64,000 bases of DNA from Cheilinus undulatus (Eukaryota; Chordata; Actinopteri; Labriformes; Labridae): assembly GCF_018320785.1 (NCBI RefSeq), contig NC_054875.1, forward strand, positions 1,357,001-1,421,000, in the 5' to 3' direction. Numbering within the stretch: position 1 is the first letter of the stretch; every line of letters starts with the position of its first letter. The notes beneath the pieces were generated by a model that was not told the DNA's origin, made no database searches, and saw only the letters and a list, made by a program, of their open reading frames with translations. Below are positions 35,525 through 46,200 of the stretch, one piece after another. The position numbers were made by a program, and so were the translations under genes.

Positions 35525-36654
35525 TTGAAAATGTCCTTAAACATCTGCCTTTCCCTCTTATTCAGTTATAATGCCATTAAATACCCTTTTTCATTTTTTG
35601 GGCCATTTTACAACTTCCTTCTGCTTCTTTTCCCCATTTTTCCACTTTTATCCCATTTTTGCCCTTTTTCACCTTTTTGCCCATTTAAGCTCCCTTTCAT
35701 CATCAAATATCCCTTTTTCCCCAATTTTTGTGCTCATTTTTGCGACGTCTTTTTGCCACTTTTTCCCAATTTTTGTTTTTTTTTTTTTGTTTTTTTTACA
35801 ATTTTTGCCACTTTTCGTCCATCTAAGCTGCCCATTGCCATTTAATACTTTTAATTCTTTTTAAATTTTTAATTCTTTTTTTGTTGTTGTTGTTGTTGTT
35901 TTTTTTTAAATTTTTGCCCTTTTCCCCTTTTTTGGCCACTTTTTCCCAATTTTTGCCACTTTTTCCCAATAATAATAATAATTATAATAATAATAATAAT
36001 TATTATTATTATTATTTTACAATTTTTGCCACTTTTTCCCAATTATTATTATTATTATTATTATTTTACAATTTTTGCCCCTTTTCGTCCATCTAAGCTG
36101 CCCATGGCCATTTAATACCACTTGGTTCCTTTTTTTCCTTTTCTTTCTTTCTTTTTACAATTTTTGCCCTTTTTTTTTAAACAATTTTTTGCCACTTTTT
36201 GTCCATTTAAACTACCCTTTGCCATTACATACCACTTGGTTCGTCTTTTTTGGGCCTTTTCATGCCTTTATTTGATAGAGGAAGGACAGTGGATAGACGT
36301 GGAAACAGGGAAGAGAGTGGGGAGAGACATGCGGTGAGGGCCACAGGCCGGATTTGAACCTGTGCCGCCCACGTACATGGGAAGCGCCTTAAACCACTCA
36401 ACCATCTGCACTCCCCTTGTTTCCTCTTTTTTTTTTTTTTTTTTACCTTTTTTGCCACTCTTGACTGCTTTTTGCCCATTTAAATCACTTTCCACTCACT
36501 TTTTTGTCACTTCTCACCCATTTCTGCTACTTTTTGACCATTTTTCCACCTATTTTTATTGCTTATTCAACCTGTTTTTGCCTGTTTCACCTCTTAGATT
36601 GTGGCTCTTGTGAAGGTATTTTCAATAGTTTGGCTCTTTGGTTGAGTAACACTG
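35525..36654. mobile_element. family A MITE, left end unclear, with nested SINE
   Basis: Right end GGTTGAGTAACACTG at 36654. Interior TTTTTGCCACTTTTTCCC-type array with (TAA)n/(TTA)n patches at 35970-36065. The left TIR is not recognisable. Confidence 0.65.
36245..36416 (-). mobile_element. tRNA-derived SINE
   Basis: Minus strand: GGAGTGCAGATGGTTGAGTG (A-box region), B box GGTTCAAATCC, body ending in ATCAAATAAAGGCATGAAAA. Flanked by similar TTG-TTC-TCTTTTTT stretches, compatible with a target duplication. Nested in a family A MITE array. Confidence 0.8.
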
Positions 36655-37236
36655 CTCTATAGCATAGTCCCTATAGTAACTATAAATTCATCCATTTTGC
36701 TCCATGCACAGCAGAGGTTAGCAAAGCAAATCACCTTTTTCAGGTTTATGGTTCCACGCCTCCCTGAGGCTCTGTGGCGCCCCCCAGAGGAGGCCTGCCT
36801 CACCCTTTGAAAACCACTGAAATATGGGTTTCTAAGATTTTACAGTCATTGAGTTCTGTTTTTATTTACATTTGGTGCAGTGACCCAGCTTTTCTGGAAC
36901 TGTACTTATATATAATCAGGTCAATTAAAACTAATCTAGACTGGCTTTGTTATATATTTGGAGTTTGCTCTGTTAAACTTCCCAACTACAGGTCAAATTT
37001 CACACGCTGACAATTCAACTCTCTAATTTTAGAATATATTTTGCTTAATATTTGATTTTATTCATTTTTTAATCTACGTTTTAATGATTTGTAGTGATAT
37101 TTTAATCTTCGCTCAGTAACATTCACCTGAAATGCCCCTCATGTTAAAAAGTGAACCTTTAAAGCAGAAAGAGTTACTGATGATTTCCCATCAACAGAAG
37201 CAGAGAGCCACGGCGTGCGTCTGAGTCGATGACGGT

Positions 37237-40200
37237 TTTATTGATTGTGAAAAGCAGAAATCTACAAACAGCCGCTGACCTCCAGCATCGTCGGTCCGAC
37301 CCCGATCCAAAGGCAAACATCCGCTCCACCCGCCCCCATCGGCGGGGTTTCAGGGATGGAGCTTCATGGACAGGGAAAGAGGGAGGGACTTTGTGCTGGA
37401 TAGCCAATCGGCTGACAGATGGAGGGTCTGCGCTCCACCCAGCCGGTCCAGAGGAAGCTGCTCAAGCCTTCCTCCGGACGCCGTGGGCGGAGCCAGGACC
37501 GACTGATTCTTTTCATCAGATACATTCACCAACAGGAGACGTTCACATCATCCAGCTCTGAAACACGGCACGCCGTCTACGACCACACGCACACTCACGC
37601 TTCTGGAATGTTCCTCCGAGGACGTTAGACTCATTTAACACTGGAATAAATTAAACCAAATTATCAGGACGAGTGTTAGTGCAGCTCACACCCTGAACTC
37701 TTATTTCATTCTTAAATTAGTGACATTTCTTTTTTTAGCCTCCTCAGCAGATTTAGAGGTAATCCTGATAAATTCATCTGTTCATTCAGGGGTTGTGATG
37801 CTGAAACTTTAACTTTTTAATGTCAGCGTTTCCATGCAGAAACGCTGACAAAGCTTCACACATGTAGACGCTGCATGTGACCCATAAATCCTGATAAACA
37901 GACGCCGTTTTTAAACATTTAGGAAGGTTTTTACCCTCAATCATCAAAATTACTGAGAACTAAAGAATGACATCCTCAGTCCATCCTCAGCCTGGAGACG
38001 TCGCCGTCGCTCTCAGCGTAGAAGAAGAAACGACCAGCAACATCAGCACACACACCCACACACCCAAACACCCAAACACACACACACACACACACACGGA
38101 GGGGGCGGGGCAGTGTCTATGACAGGTTGGGGCTCGGCGCCGGGCTGTTGGAGCTGTTGTCCTGATTGGCCGCCTGACTCCCTCGTGGAGGAACCTCGAT
38201 GATGCGAGGTTTGTCGATGATGCGAGCGCGCCGGTCGCCTTTCTCTACGATCCCGATGATCCAGGCTCCACCCACCGCCCCCGGACCTCCGGCCCCGGAG
38301 CTCTGGCTCTTCATCTCTGAGCAGAACTTGGCCGCCTGCTCTCGTGGTAAACACACCAACAGACCGCCTGGAGGGAGGGAGGAGGGGCGTGAGGGGTTAA
38401 ATAATCTGAGATGGTTAACTAAAATCTGAGTTGGGAATCTGAGATTAATGTTAGAAATCTAACATTAAAGTTGGAAATCTGAGATTAATGTTGGAATTCA
38501 GAGAGTAAAGTCGGACTTCTGTCGTTAGAGTTGAAATTCTTAGATTACAATTGGAATTCTTAAACTGGGAATTCTGAGATTAAAGTCAGGAATCTGAGAT
38601 TAAAGTGAGAACCCTGAGTAAAGCCCAGCCCACAGGAGGATCTACGATGGTAAATCTATAAAGGTAAAAACACCAGGACCGTCTGTTTCAGTCAGCAGTG
38701 ACGTATTAAACCTAAAATCAGCTCCATATTCCCGTGGTTTTAACCCCGTCTCACCTGACGTCTCCGCCGATGTGCCCTGAACCAGGTTGAACAGGTTCCC
38801 GCAGGCTTTACTGACGGCGGCCATCTTGGCTATGATTGGCAGGTTGTGGATAACGAAGGCCACCTCGTTTCGTTGCTGTGCTGCCAGGTTGTTGGCGTGA
38901 CCCAACAACCCGAAACCCGTCACGTCTGTGGCGGCGTGAGCCTGGAACTTGTGCATCAGGCCGGCCGCTGGAGACGGAGAAGGAGGAGTCAGGAACATTC
39001 AAACAGAAACGAGAGAAGGATGTTCTGTCACAACAAAGCGTATCAGAGCGTACCTGTGCGGTTTAGCGTTGCCATGGAGAACATGGCTTCCTGATAGGCC
39101 TCTTTGACTTCCTCTTTGGTGATGACCAGCTTGATCTTGTTCCACCGCTCCGGCTGTGGAGTCAAACAGAGAAGGTAAACACGGGCTCTTAAAGAGTCAA
39201 ACTTAAACTTTCTCTGACGATGAGGAGGGTCGACCTGATCGAGCCACTGATGAGCGTTCACCGCCACCTGAGTCCCCAGAGGTTTAGTCAGAACCAGAAC
39301 GTCCCCGGGCACGGCGCCGTCAGGCCTGGAGCAAAAACACAAAACGTGAAGACGATGGTGAGACTGCAGTTTAAAACTTTATTTAAATTAACAGAACAAA
39401 AAATGAGTCTGAAACTACATTAAATCCTGCTGGGAGGATCCCAGAGTGTGCATGCAGAGCAATGCATGATGGGATTGTGTTTGACTATGCAGAAGTGTGC
39501 AGAGAACACCTGTGCTGTAGTACGCTATAAACCAGTGATACTCAACCTGTGGCTCTGGAGCCTCATGTGGCTCTTTTATGTCTTAATTTGAAATATTATT
39601 CTTTAGAAAACATTAAAAAGTTCAACTTTGACCTCAGAATTATCCATTAGAAGTCACATAAATCAGTTTGTTTCCCACACTTATACAGCAGGCTTTAATT
39701 TATGTTTTTGTTTGTACATTTCCATCGCCCTTATTTGCATTTTTTGCCACTTTCATCCCATTTTTTTGCCATGTTTATCCTACTTTTTGCTGTATGCAAT
39801 TTTTCCCTATTTTGCCACTTTTTGCCCACTTAAGCTGCTGTTTGCCAATAAATGCCCATTTTTCCCCCTTTTTTGCTGCTTCTTTGCCAATTCTTGTCAC
39901 TTTTCACTCATTCTTTTCTACATATTTGCTGGTTTTTGATCATTTGGCACCTGTAGCTAATGTTTTTGTCACTTCTCAACCATTTTTGCCGCTTTCTGCC
40001 CCTTTTGCCACTGTTTCTCCCAATTTTTGCCAATTTTCACCAAATCTCTCCATCTTATACCTATTTTTTTTCCCTTTTCACCCATTTTTACCACGTTTTG
40101 GTCACTTTTTGACCATTTTTGCCATATTCAACTTGGTTTTTGTTGCCACTTTAACCCTTTTTTGCCCATTTTCACCATTTCTTTTTAGCACTTTTCGCCC

Positions 40201-43200
40201 ATATAAGCTGCCTTTTGCCATTAAATACCACTAATTTCCTATTTTTTTGCCAATTTTTTTCCAAATTTTTGCCCTTTTCACCATTTTTTACCCACTAAAG
40301 CATCCTTTTGCCATTACATATGTTTCCTATTTCTTGCCTATTTTTGCTCCTCTTGACTGCTTTTTGCCCATTTTAATCCCTTTTCACTCATTTTTTTGCC
40401 TTGTTTTTGCCACTTTTGGACTGTTTATTGCCAACTGTAATGCATTTTTTTGTCACTTCTCACCCATTTTTGCTATTTTCTGACCCTTTTTCCACTTTTT
40501 CTCCAAATTTCCGCCCGTTGTCATCAATTTTTGCTGCTTTTTGACTATTTTTGCCATCCTTAACTTATTTTTATTGCTTCTTCAAGCCACTTTTCACCTC
40601 TTAAATTGTGGCTCTTTCTGTGGTATTTTTCCACAGTTTGGCTCTCTGGTTGAGTAACACTGCTCTACAGAGACCCTGCCGACTGGAACAACAAGGTCAA
40701 ACACTCTGGAGAAATGCATGCTGGGAGATAAAGATGAACCACCCAGGGGAAGGTGATGTTAAAAACATCAGCCTGTGTGAGACGTGGCGTGTTTTTAGAA
40801 CGATCTAACGGTCGCTCACATGATGAACTCGTTGGGCTGACACACGACCGAGGCCACGCCTCCCACGATGATCCACGGGTTGATCACCGTCTGACCGCCC
40901 GTCACTGAAGTCCCGCCCTCCTCCGCTGCATCACGAAACCCACGGATCATCAGCGGCATCACGCGCTCGCGGTCCTGAGTCAAACACACACCAAGCGTTA
41001 GTAAAAGCAGAAAACTCAGCGTGCGTGATGACTGCATGTGTCGGCGGCGCTGTTCTCTCTGGTCAGACACGCAGGCGTGTAAATCCTCATGTAAGCTAAA
41101 CACAGCTGCTGGGAGGATGACAGCAGAGTCATCACTCTGAGGGCTGATGTCTGACATCCTCTCACCTTCTCGTTCATCTTCTGGCTGACACTCAGCAGCA
41201 TCAGCATGTTGTCACACTCCGTGATGCCCATGGCGTAAAGGTCGCTGAGGACGTTCGCACAGGCTATCCTTCCCTGAGAGAGAGAGAGAGAGAGAGACAG
41301 AGAGAGATAGTTAATGTGAGGGAGAAATGTCTAAACGAGTCATGATCAGGTTAAAAATCCACATATTTAAGGAGACTGAGGCTTAAACCAGAGCGCTGAA
41401 CGGATGATCCTGTTTTTATGATAATTCAGCTTTAAACAGTAAGTTTACATCAGTTTGACTTTATAGCAGACTATGACGGTTTCTGACCTGTTTACCACCA
41501 GCATCTAACTTTAACCATCTAACTACTGAACCAAATACAATCACAGCTGCAAAAAAGTTGGGATGCTATGTAAAATGTAAATAAATGCAGAAGTCAAAGT
41601 TTGTGAAATCAGCTAAAATCATATTTGAAAACAGACATTTTAACATTACAGGAAAATATTAACTCATTCTGAATTTGATGGTAGCAACACATCTCAAAAA
41701 AGTAGGTCTGTAAATGTCTGGGAAGTGAGGAGGAATGTTGTCCCATTCTTGTCTGATGTAGGATTCTGGCTGGGTGTTTTCTATTGGTGAAAGGTCTGGA
41801 CTGCAGGCAGACCAGTTCAGGACCCGGACTCTTCTCCTGTGAAGCCATGCTGTTGTGACGGATGTGGTATGTGGTTTAGCATGGTCTTACTGAAACAGTC
41901 ACAGCCTTCCCTGACAGAGACGTTGTCTGGATGGGAGCATATGTCGCTATAAAACAGCGTTATTCAACCGAAGAAGTAGCAAAAAAGCTGGAAGTAGCAT
42001 TAACAATCAGTTAAAGGAGGCAAAAATGGTCAAAACGCAACAAAAACAGGTGAAAAGGGGTGGAAATGGGGAGGAAAACTTGGAAAAAGGGCCAGAAAGT
42101 AGCAAAAATTAGTGATAAGTGACAAGAAAATGAGTTACAGGTGGCAAAATGAGTGAAAAGTGGCAAAAATGGGCAAAAAAATAGGAAACAAGTACTATTT
42201 TATGGCAAAAAGTAGCTAAGATGGGAAAAAATTGAAAAAAATGGTGGAAACGCGACAAAATGTATAAAATTGCCAAAAAGAAGTGGCTAAAATGGGCACA
42301 AATGAGGAAGAAAGTGGTATTTAATGACAAAAGGTAGCTTAAACGGGTGAAAAGGGGAAAAAAAATTGGATGAAAGTGGCAAAAATTGGAAAAAGGGGCA
42401 AAAAAAGTTGCAAAACAATGGCAAAAAAGTAGGAAAAAAGTGGTATTTCATGGCAAAACGTAGCTTAAAAGGGCGAAAAAAGGCAAAAAATGGTGAAAAA
42501 GGGCAAAAAATGGGAAAAAAGTGGCAAAAAGAAGAGGCAGAAATGGGGGAAAACAAAACTATTGATATTCAATGGCAAAAAAAGTAGCTTAAATTGGAAA
42601 AAAATGGAAAAAAGAATTTGCAAAAATGGGCAAAAAGTAGGAAAAAAGTGGTAATTAATGACAAAAGGTAGTTTAATTGAATTTAACGTGGAAAAAATGG
42701 TGAAAAAGGGGCAAAAAAGTTTTCCATTTGTAAGGTTTTCATTTGCAGTAATATTTAAAATAAAGACATAAAAGAGCCACATGGTGAGTATCACTGCTCT
42801 AAAAGCTCTCTCTACTTTCAGCATTGATAGTTCCTCTCCAGATGTTAGAGCTGCCCACGCCATAATAGGCACTAATGCAACCCCATACCATCAGAGATGC
42901 AGGCTTTAGACCTGAGCCAGGAGAACAACCTGGATGCTCCCTCTCCTCTTTAGTCCACAGGACACGGACTCTGTGGTTTCCTCTGACCACAGAACAGTTT
43001 TCCATGTTTCTTCTGACCACAGAACAGTTTTCCATGTTTCTTCTGACCACAGAACAGTTTTCCATGTTTCCTCTGACCACAGAACAGTTTTCCATGTTTC
43101 CTCTGACCACAGAACAGTTTTCCATGTTTCTTCTGACCACAGAACAGTTTTCCATGTTTCCTCTGACCACAGAACAGTTTTCCATGTTTCCTCTGACCAC

Positions 43201-46200
43201 AGAACAGTTTTCCATGTTTCCTCTGACCACAGAACAGTTTTCCATGTTTCCTCAGTCCATGTTAAATGAGCTTTGGTCCAGAGAAGACGGACCATGGTGT
43301 TTCTGGATCCTGGTCACATATGGCTTCTTCTCTCCATCATCCAGCTTTAACTGTCATTGGTGGATGGCACGGCCAACTGTGTTGACAGACGATGATTTCT
43401 GGAACTTCCGGAGCCCATGCAGAGATTTCACTACAGAATCATGTCAGTTTTTAATGCAGTGGCCCCTGAGGGCCCCTTCAGCCTTGGCCCTTGCTCTCAG
43501 AGATTTCTCCAGATTCTCTGAATCTGTTGATGATATTCTGGACTGTAGATGGAGGGAGATTCAAAAGTCGTTTTATGTTGAGGAAAATTTTTCTGAGATT
43601 TTTCCACAATTTTTAGACTCAGTTTATCACAGATTGGTGAACCTCTGCCCATCTTTACTCCTGAGAGACTCTGCCTCTCTTAAATGCTCCTTTTATACCC
43701 AGTCATGTGACTGACCTGTTGATAATTAACCTGATTAGAGTCAAAATGCTCATCCCACTGTTTTTTTCAGTTGTACCACTTACTTTTCCAGCCTTTAGTT
43801 GCCCTGTCCCTACTTTTTTGAGATGCGTTGCTGCCATCAAATTCAAAATGAGCTCATAATTTTATGAAACGTTAAAACGTCACAGTTTAACCTCTGATCT
43901 GTTGTTTCTGTTCTAATGTGAATAAATCATGGGTTTATGAACTTTGACAAATATTGTGGCTCCAATATCAGCCTTTAGTGGGTAGAACAGATGCATTATG
44001 GGAAGAGCAGCCTGATACGACCATCACATTTAGTTTGTGTTTTTGTCTTTGCAGTTCCAGTATTACACTGGAGGATTTCACAGCTAAAAGGAAGGTCAGA
44101 GTTTTTTAGTTAACAGGAGAGTAAGAAGCCTGGAGCAGCAGTGTGTTTGTTAAAGGAGTAACTGAGTATAAATAAATAAATATATTATAAAGTATAAATA
44201 AAGCCTCCATGTTTACTAGAACAAACACTGCTACAGAGACCGGCCCATCAGCAGACTCGTCTCTGTGTTTGGACAGCTTTTCTCCCTGGACGGTTTCCTG
44301 GACAACAGCAGGTCGTGTTGGGGTCTCACCATCATGTAGGGGTCCTCCACCAGGGGGTAGAAGAAGTCTGTGGTCTGAACCAGAGAGAGGCCTCCATGTC
44401 TGAGAGGGATCACGCAGCAGTCCATGCCGACACCTGCCAACAGCAGGAAATAAGCTCCATCACTGAGTCAGGGGTACGAACAACATCCACACATGTACAG
44501 AGAGAAATGTCAACGCTCTGACTGGGCTCTACATCTTCTTCTGACCATATATGGTCATGCTTTAACTCAGGGGTGACAAACTCAAGGCCCGGGGGCCAAA
44601 TCTGGCCCGCGGTGCAGTTATACCCGGCCCACCAGATCAGATCATATTTTCATTCTAACTGGTCCACCAGTATGAGTCTGCGGATTTCCTCCAGTATAAC
44701 AATGTAAACTTAACACTGATGATTTATAACATCCTTGCTGACTCATAAAAATTAGAAAAAGTAAACAGTAAAAATAATTAGATAAAAAACCTCGAATGTA
44801 GGAGAAATTTGTGTTTTCTCTATATTTTTAATTTTGCATCTCCCATGACTTAAAGTTATGGTTTTGACTTGTTTCATATTTTAACATTTACATCTCATAA
44901 CTTTGACTTTTATCTCATATTTTTACCTTTTAGATTATTTTACATTTTAAATCCCTTTTTAGACCTTTTAAAGTCATGATTTTGACTTGTAAATCTCATG
45001 AATTTGAAATTTAGAAGTAACTGCATATTAAATCACAACTACATTATTGTGGGAAAAAAAATTGCAATTAAATTATTTTCTTGCATCGTTCATCCCTAGA
45101 GGTCTTTACCATGAAATATGGTCCATATATATCAGTTAAAAAGAGTTTTGAGGTTTTGGCATATCAGAAAAAATGTTGCATGCCAACATGTTTTTGAGTT
45201 TATTCAAAAACACCTTAATTTCAGGGAGCAGGAGCATGAATAATCTGAATATTTCTAGTCCTAAAGCAGCATTTTGACCACTCTGGCCTGATCTCAACCA
45301 ACAAAAGTCCGAGGAAAGTTTTAGAGAAAATCTAGATACCAGTTTTCAAAATCTAGACTTTTCACAAATAAGATTTATCAGTAAAACTGGGCTGTTTCTT
45401 TAGTTTTCACACTATTGTGTAGGACAGTGATACTCAACATGTGGCTCTATTGTGGTGATTTGTGGCTCTTTTATTTCTTGATTTGAAATTTTATTCCCCC
45501 AGAAAACCTTTAAAAGGAGAAAATCAGAATTATCACATTAATCCGTTTGTTTCCCTCACTTACACAGTAGGCTTTAATTGTCAACCTCTATTTTTGTCTG
45601 CATATTCTCATTGCCCTTATTTGCATTTTTTGCAACTTTAATTCCACTTTTACTGCTTTCAGCCCATTTTTGACACTTTTATCCTGCTTTTTGCAAGTTT
45701 CGCCCATTTAAGCTGCCTTTTGCATTTAAATGCCACTAATTTCCCATTTTGCCACTCTTTCATGCTTTATTTTGCAATTTTCCCACCTTTTCTTCTGATT
45801 TTTGCCCATTCTTGTCACTCATTTTTCACCATGTTTATGGACCATTTTGCCACCTATAACTCATCATTTTTGCCACTTTCTGACATTTTTTGCCACTTTT
45901 CTCCCAGTGTTTGCAGCTTTTAGCCCACTTTTGCCACTGCTTTTTGTCACTTTTCTCCCTTGTTGCAATTTCTTGCCCATTTAAGCTGCCTTTTGTAATT
46001 AAATGCCACTTGTTGCCCATTTTCCCAACCTTTGTCTGATTCTTACCCATTTTAGTCACTTCCCACCCACTTTTTGCTACTTTTCCCCCAGTGTTTGCTG
46101 CTTTTTGACCACTTTAGCCCCTTTAACTTATTTTAATTGCCACTTTTCACTCTTAGATTGTGGCTCTTGTAAATGTATTTCCAACAGTTTGACTCTTTGG

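Larger units (their letters stand above)
37215..38116 (-). other. sephs2: sephs2 3' UTR
   Basis: Runs from the TAG to a poly(A) signal AATAAA at 37242-37237, about 900 nt. It contains a (TG)n tract directly after the stop (38049-38098), a 12-bp perfect hairpin (37821-37850) and the SECIS candidate. The 3' end is inferred from the AATAAA alone. Confidence 0.65.
41544..43955 (-). mobile_element. Tc1-like transposon B with minisatellite and nested MITE
   Basis: Outer inverted ends of about 200 bp share GAATTTGATGG-AGCAACAC and CATCTCAAAAAAGTAG. On the minus strand: [20 protein letters not shown], a short 30-bp array, then [18 protein letters not shown] (the transposase region of the second catalytic block). 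A family A MITE interrupts it at 41955-42796. In sephs2 intron 2. Frames are broken. Confidence 0.85.

Noticed and set aside
36245..36416. Stand-alone tRNA gene
   Set aside because: A and B boxes are present but no cloverleaf acceptor stem closes, and an unrelated body with AATAAAGGCATG follows: a SINE.
37821..37850. Hairpin as the SECIS
   Set aside because: No ATGA/NGAN quartet at its base and no AA in the apical loop; the element at 37319-37367 has all parts.
39628..40483. Phe/Pro/Cys-rich open frames (FCPFSPF-type), also at 2671, 8968, 15185, 28084, 35525, 42109, 55420 and others
   Set aside because: They are readings of the TTTTTGCCAC-type MITE cores. Frames overlap on all phases and follow transposon ends, not splice signals.
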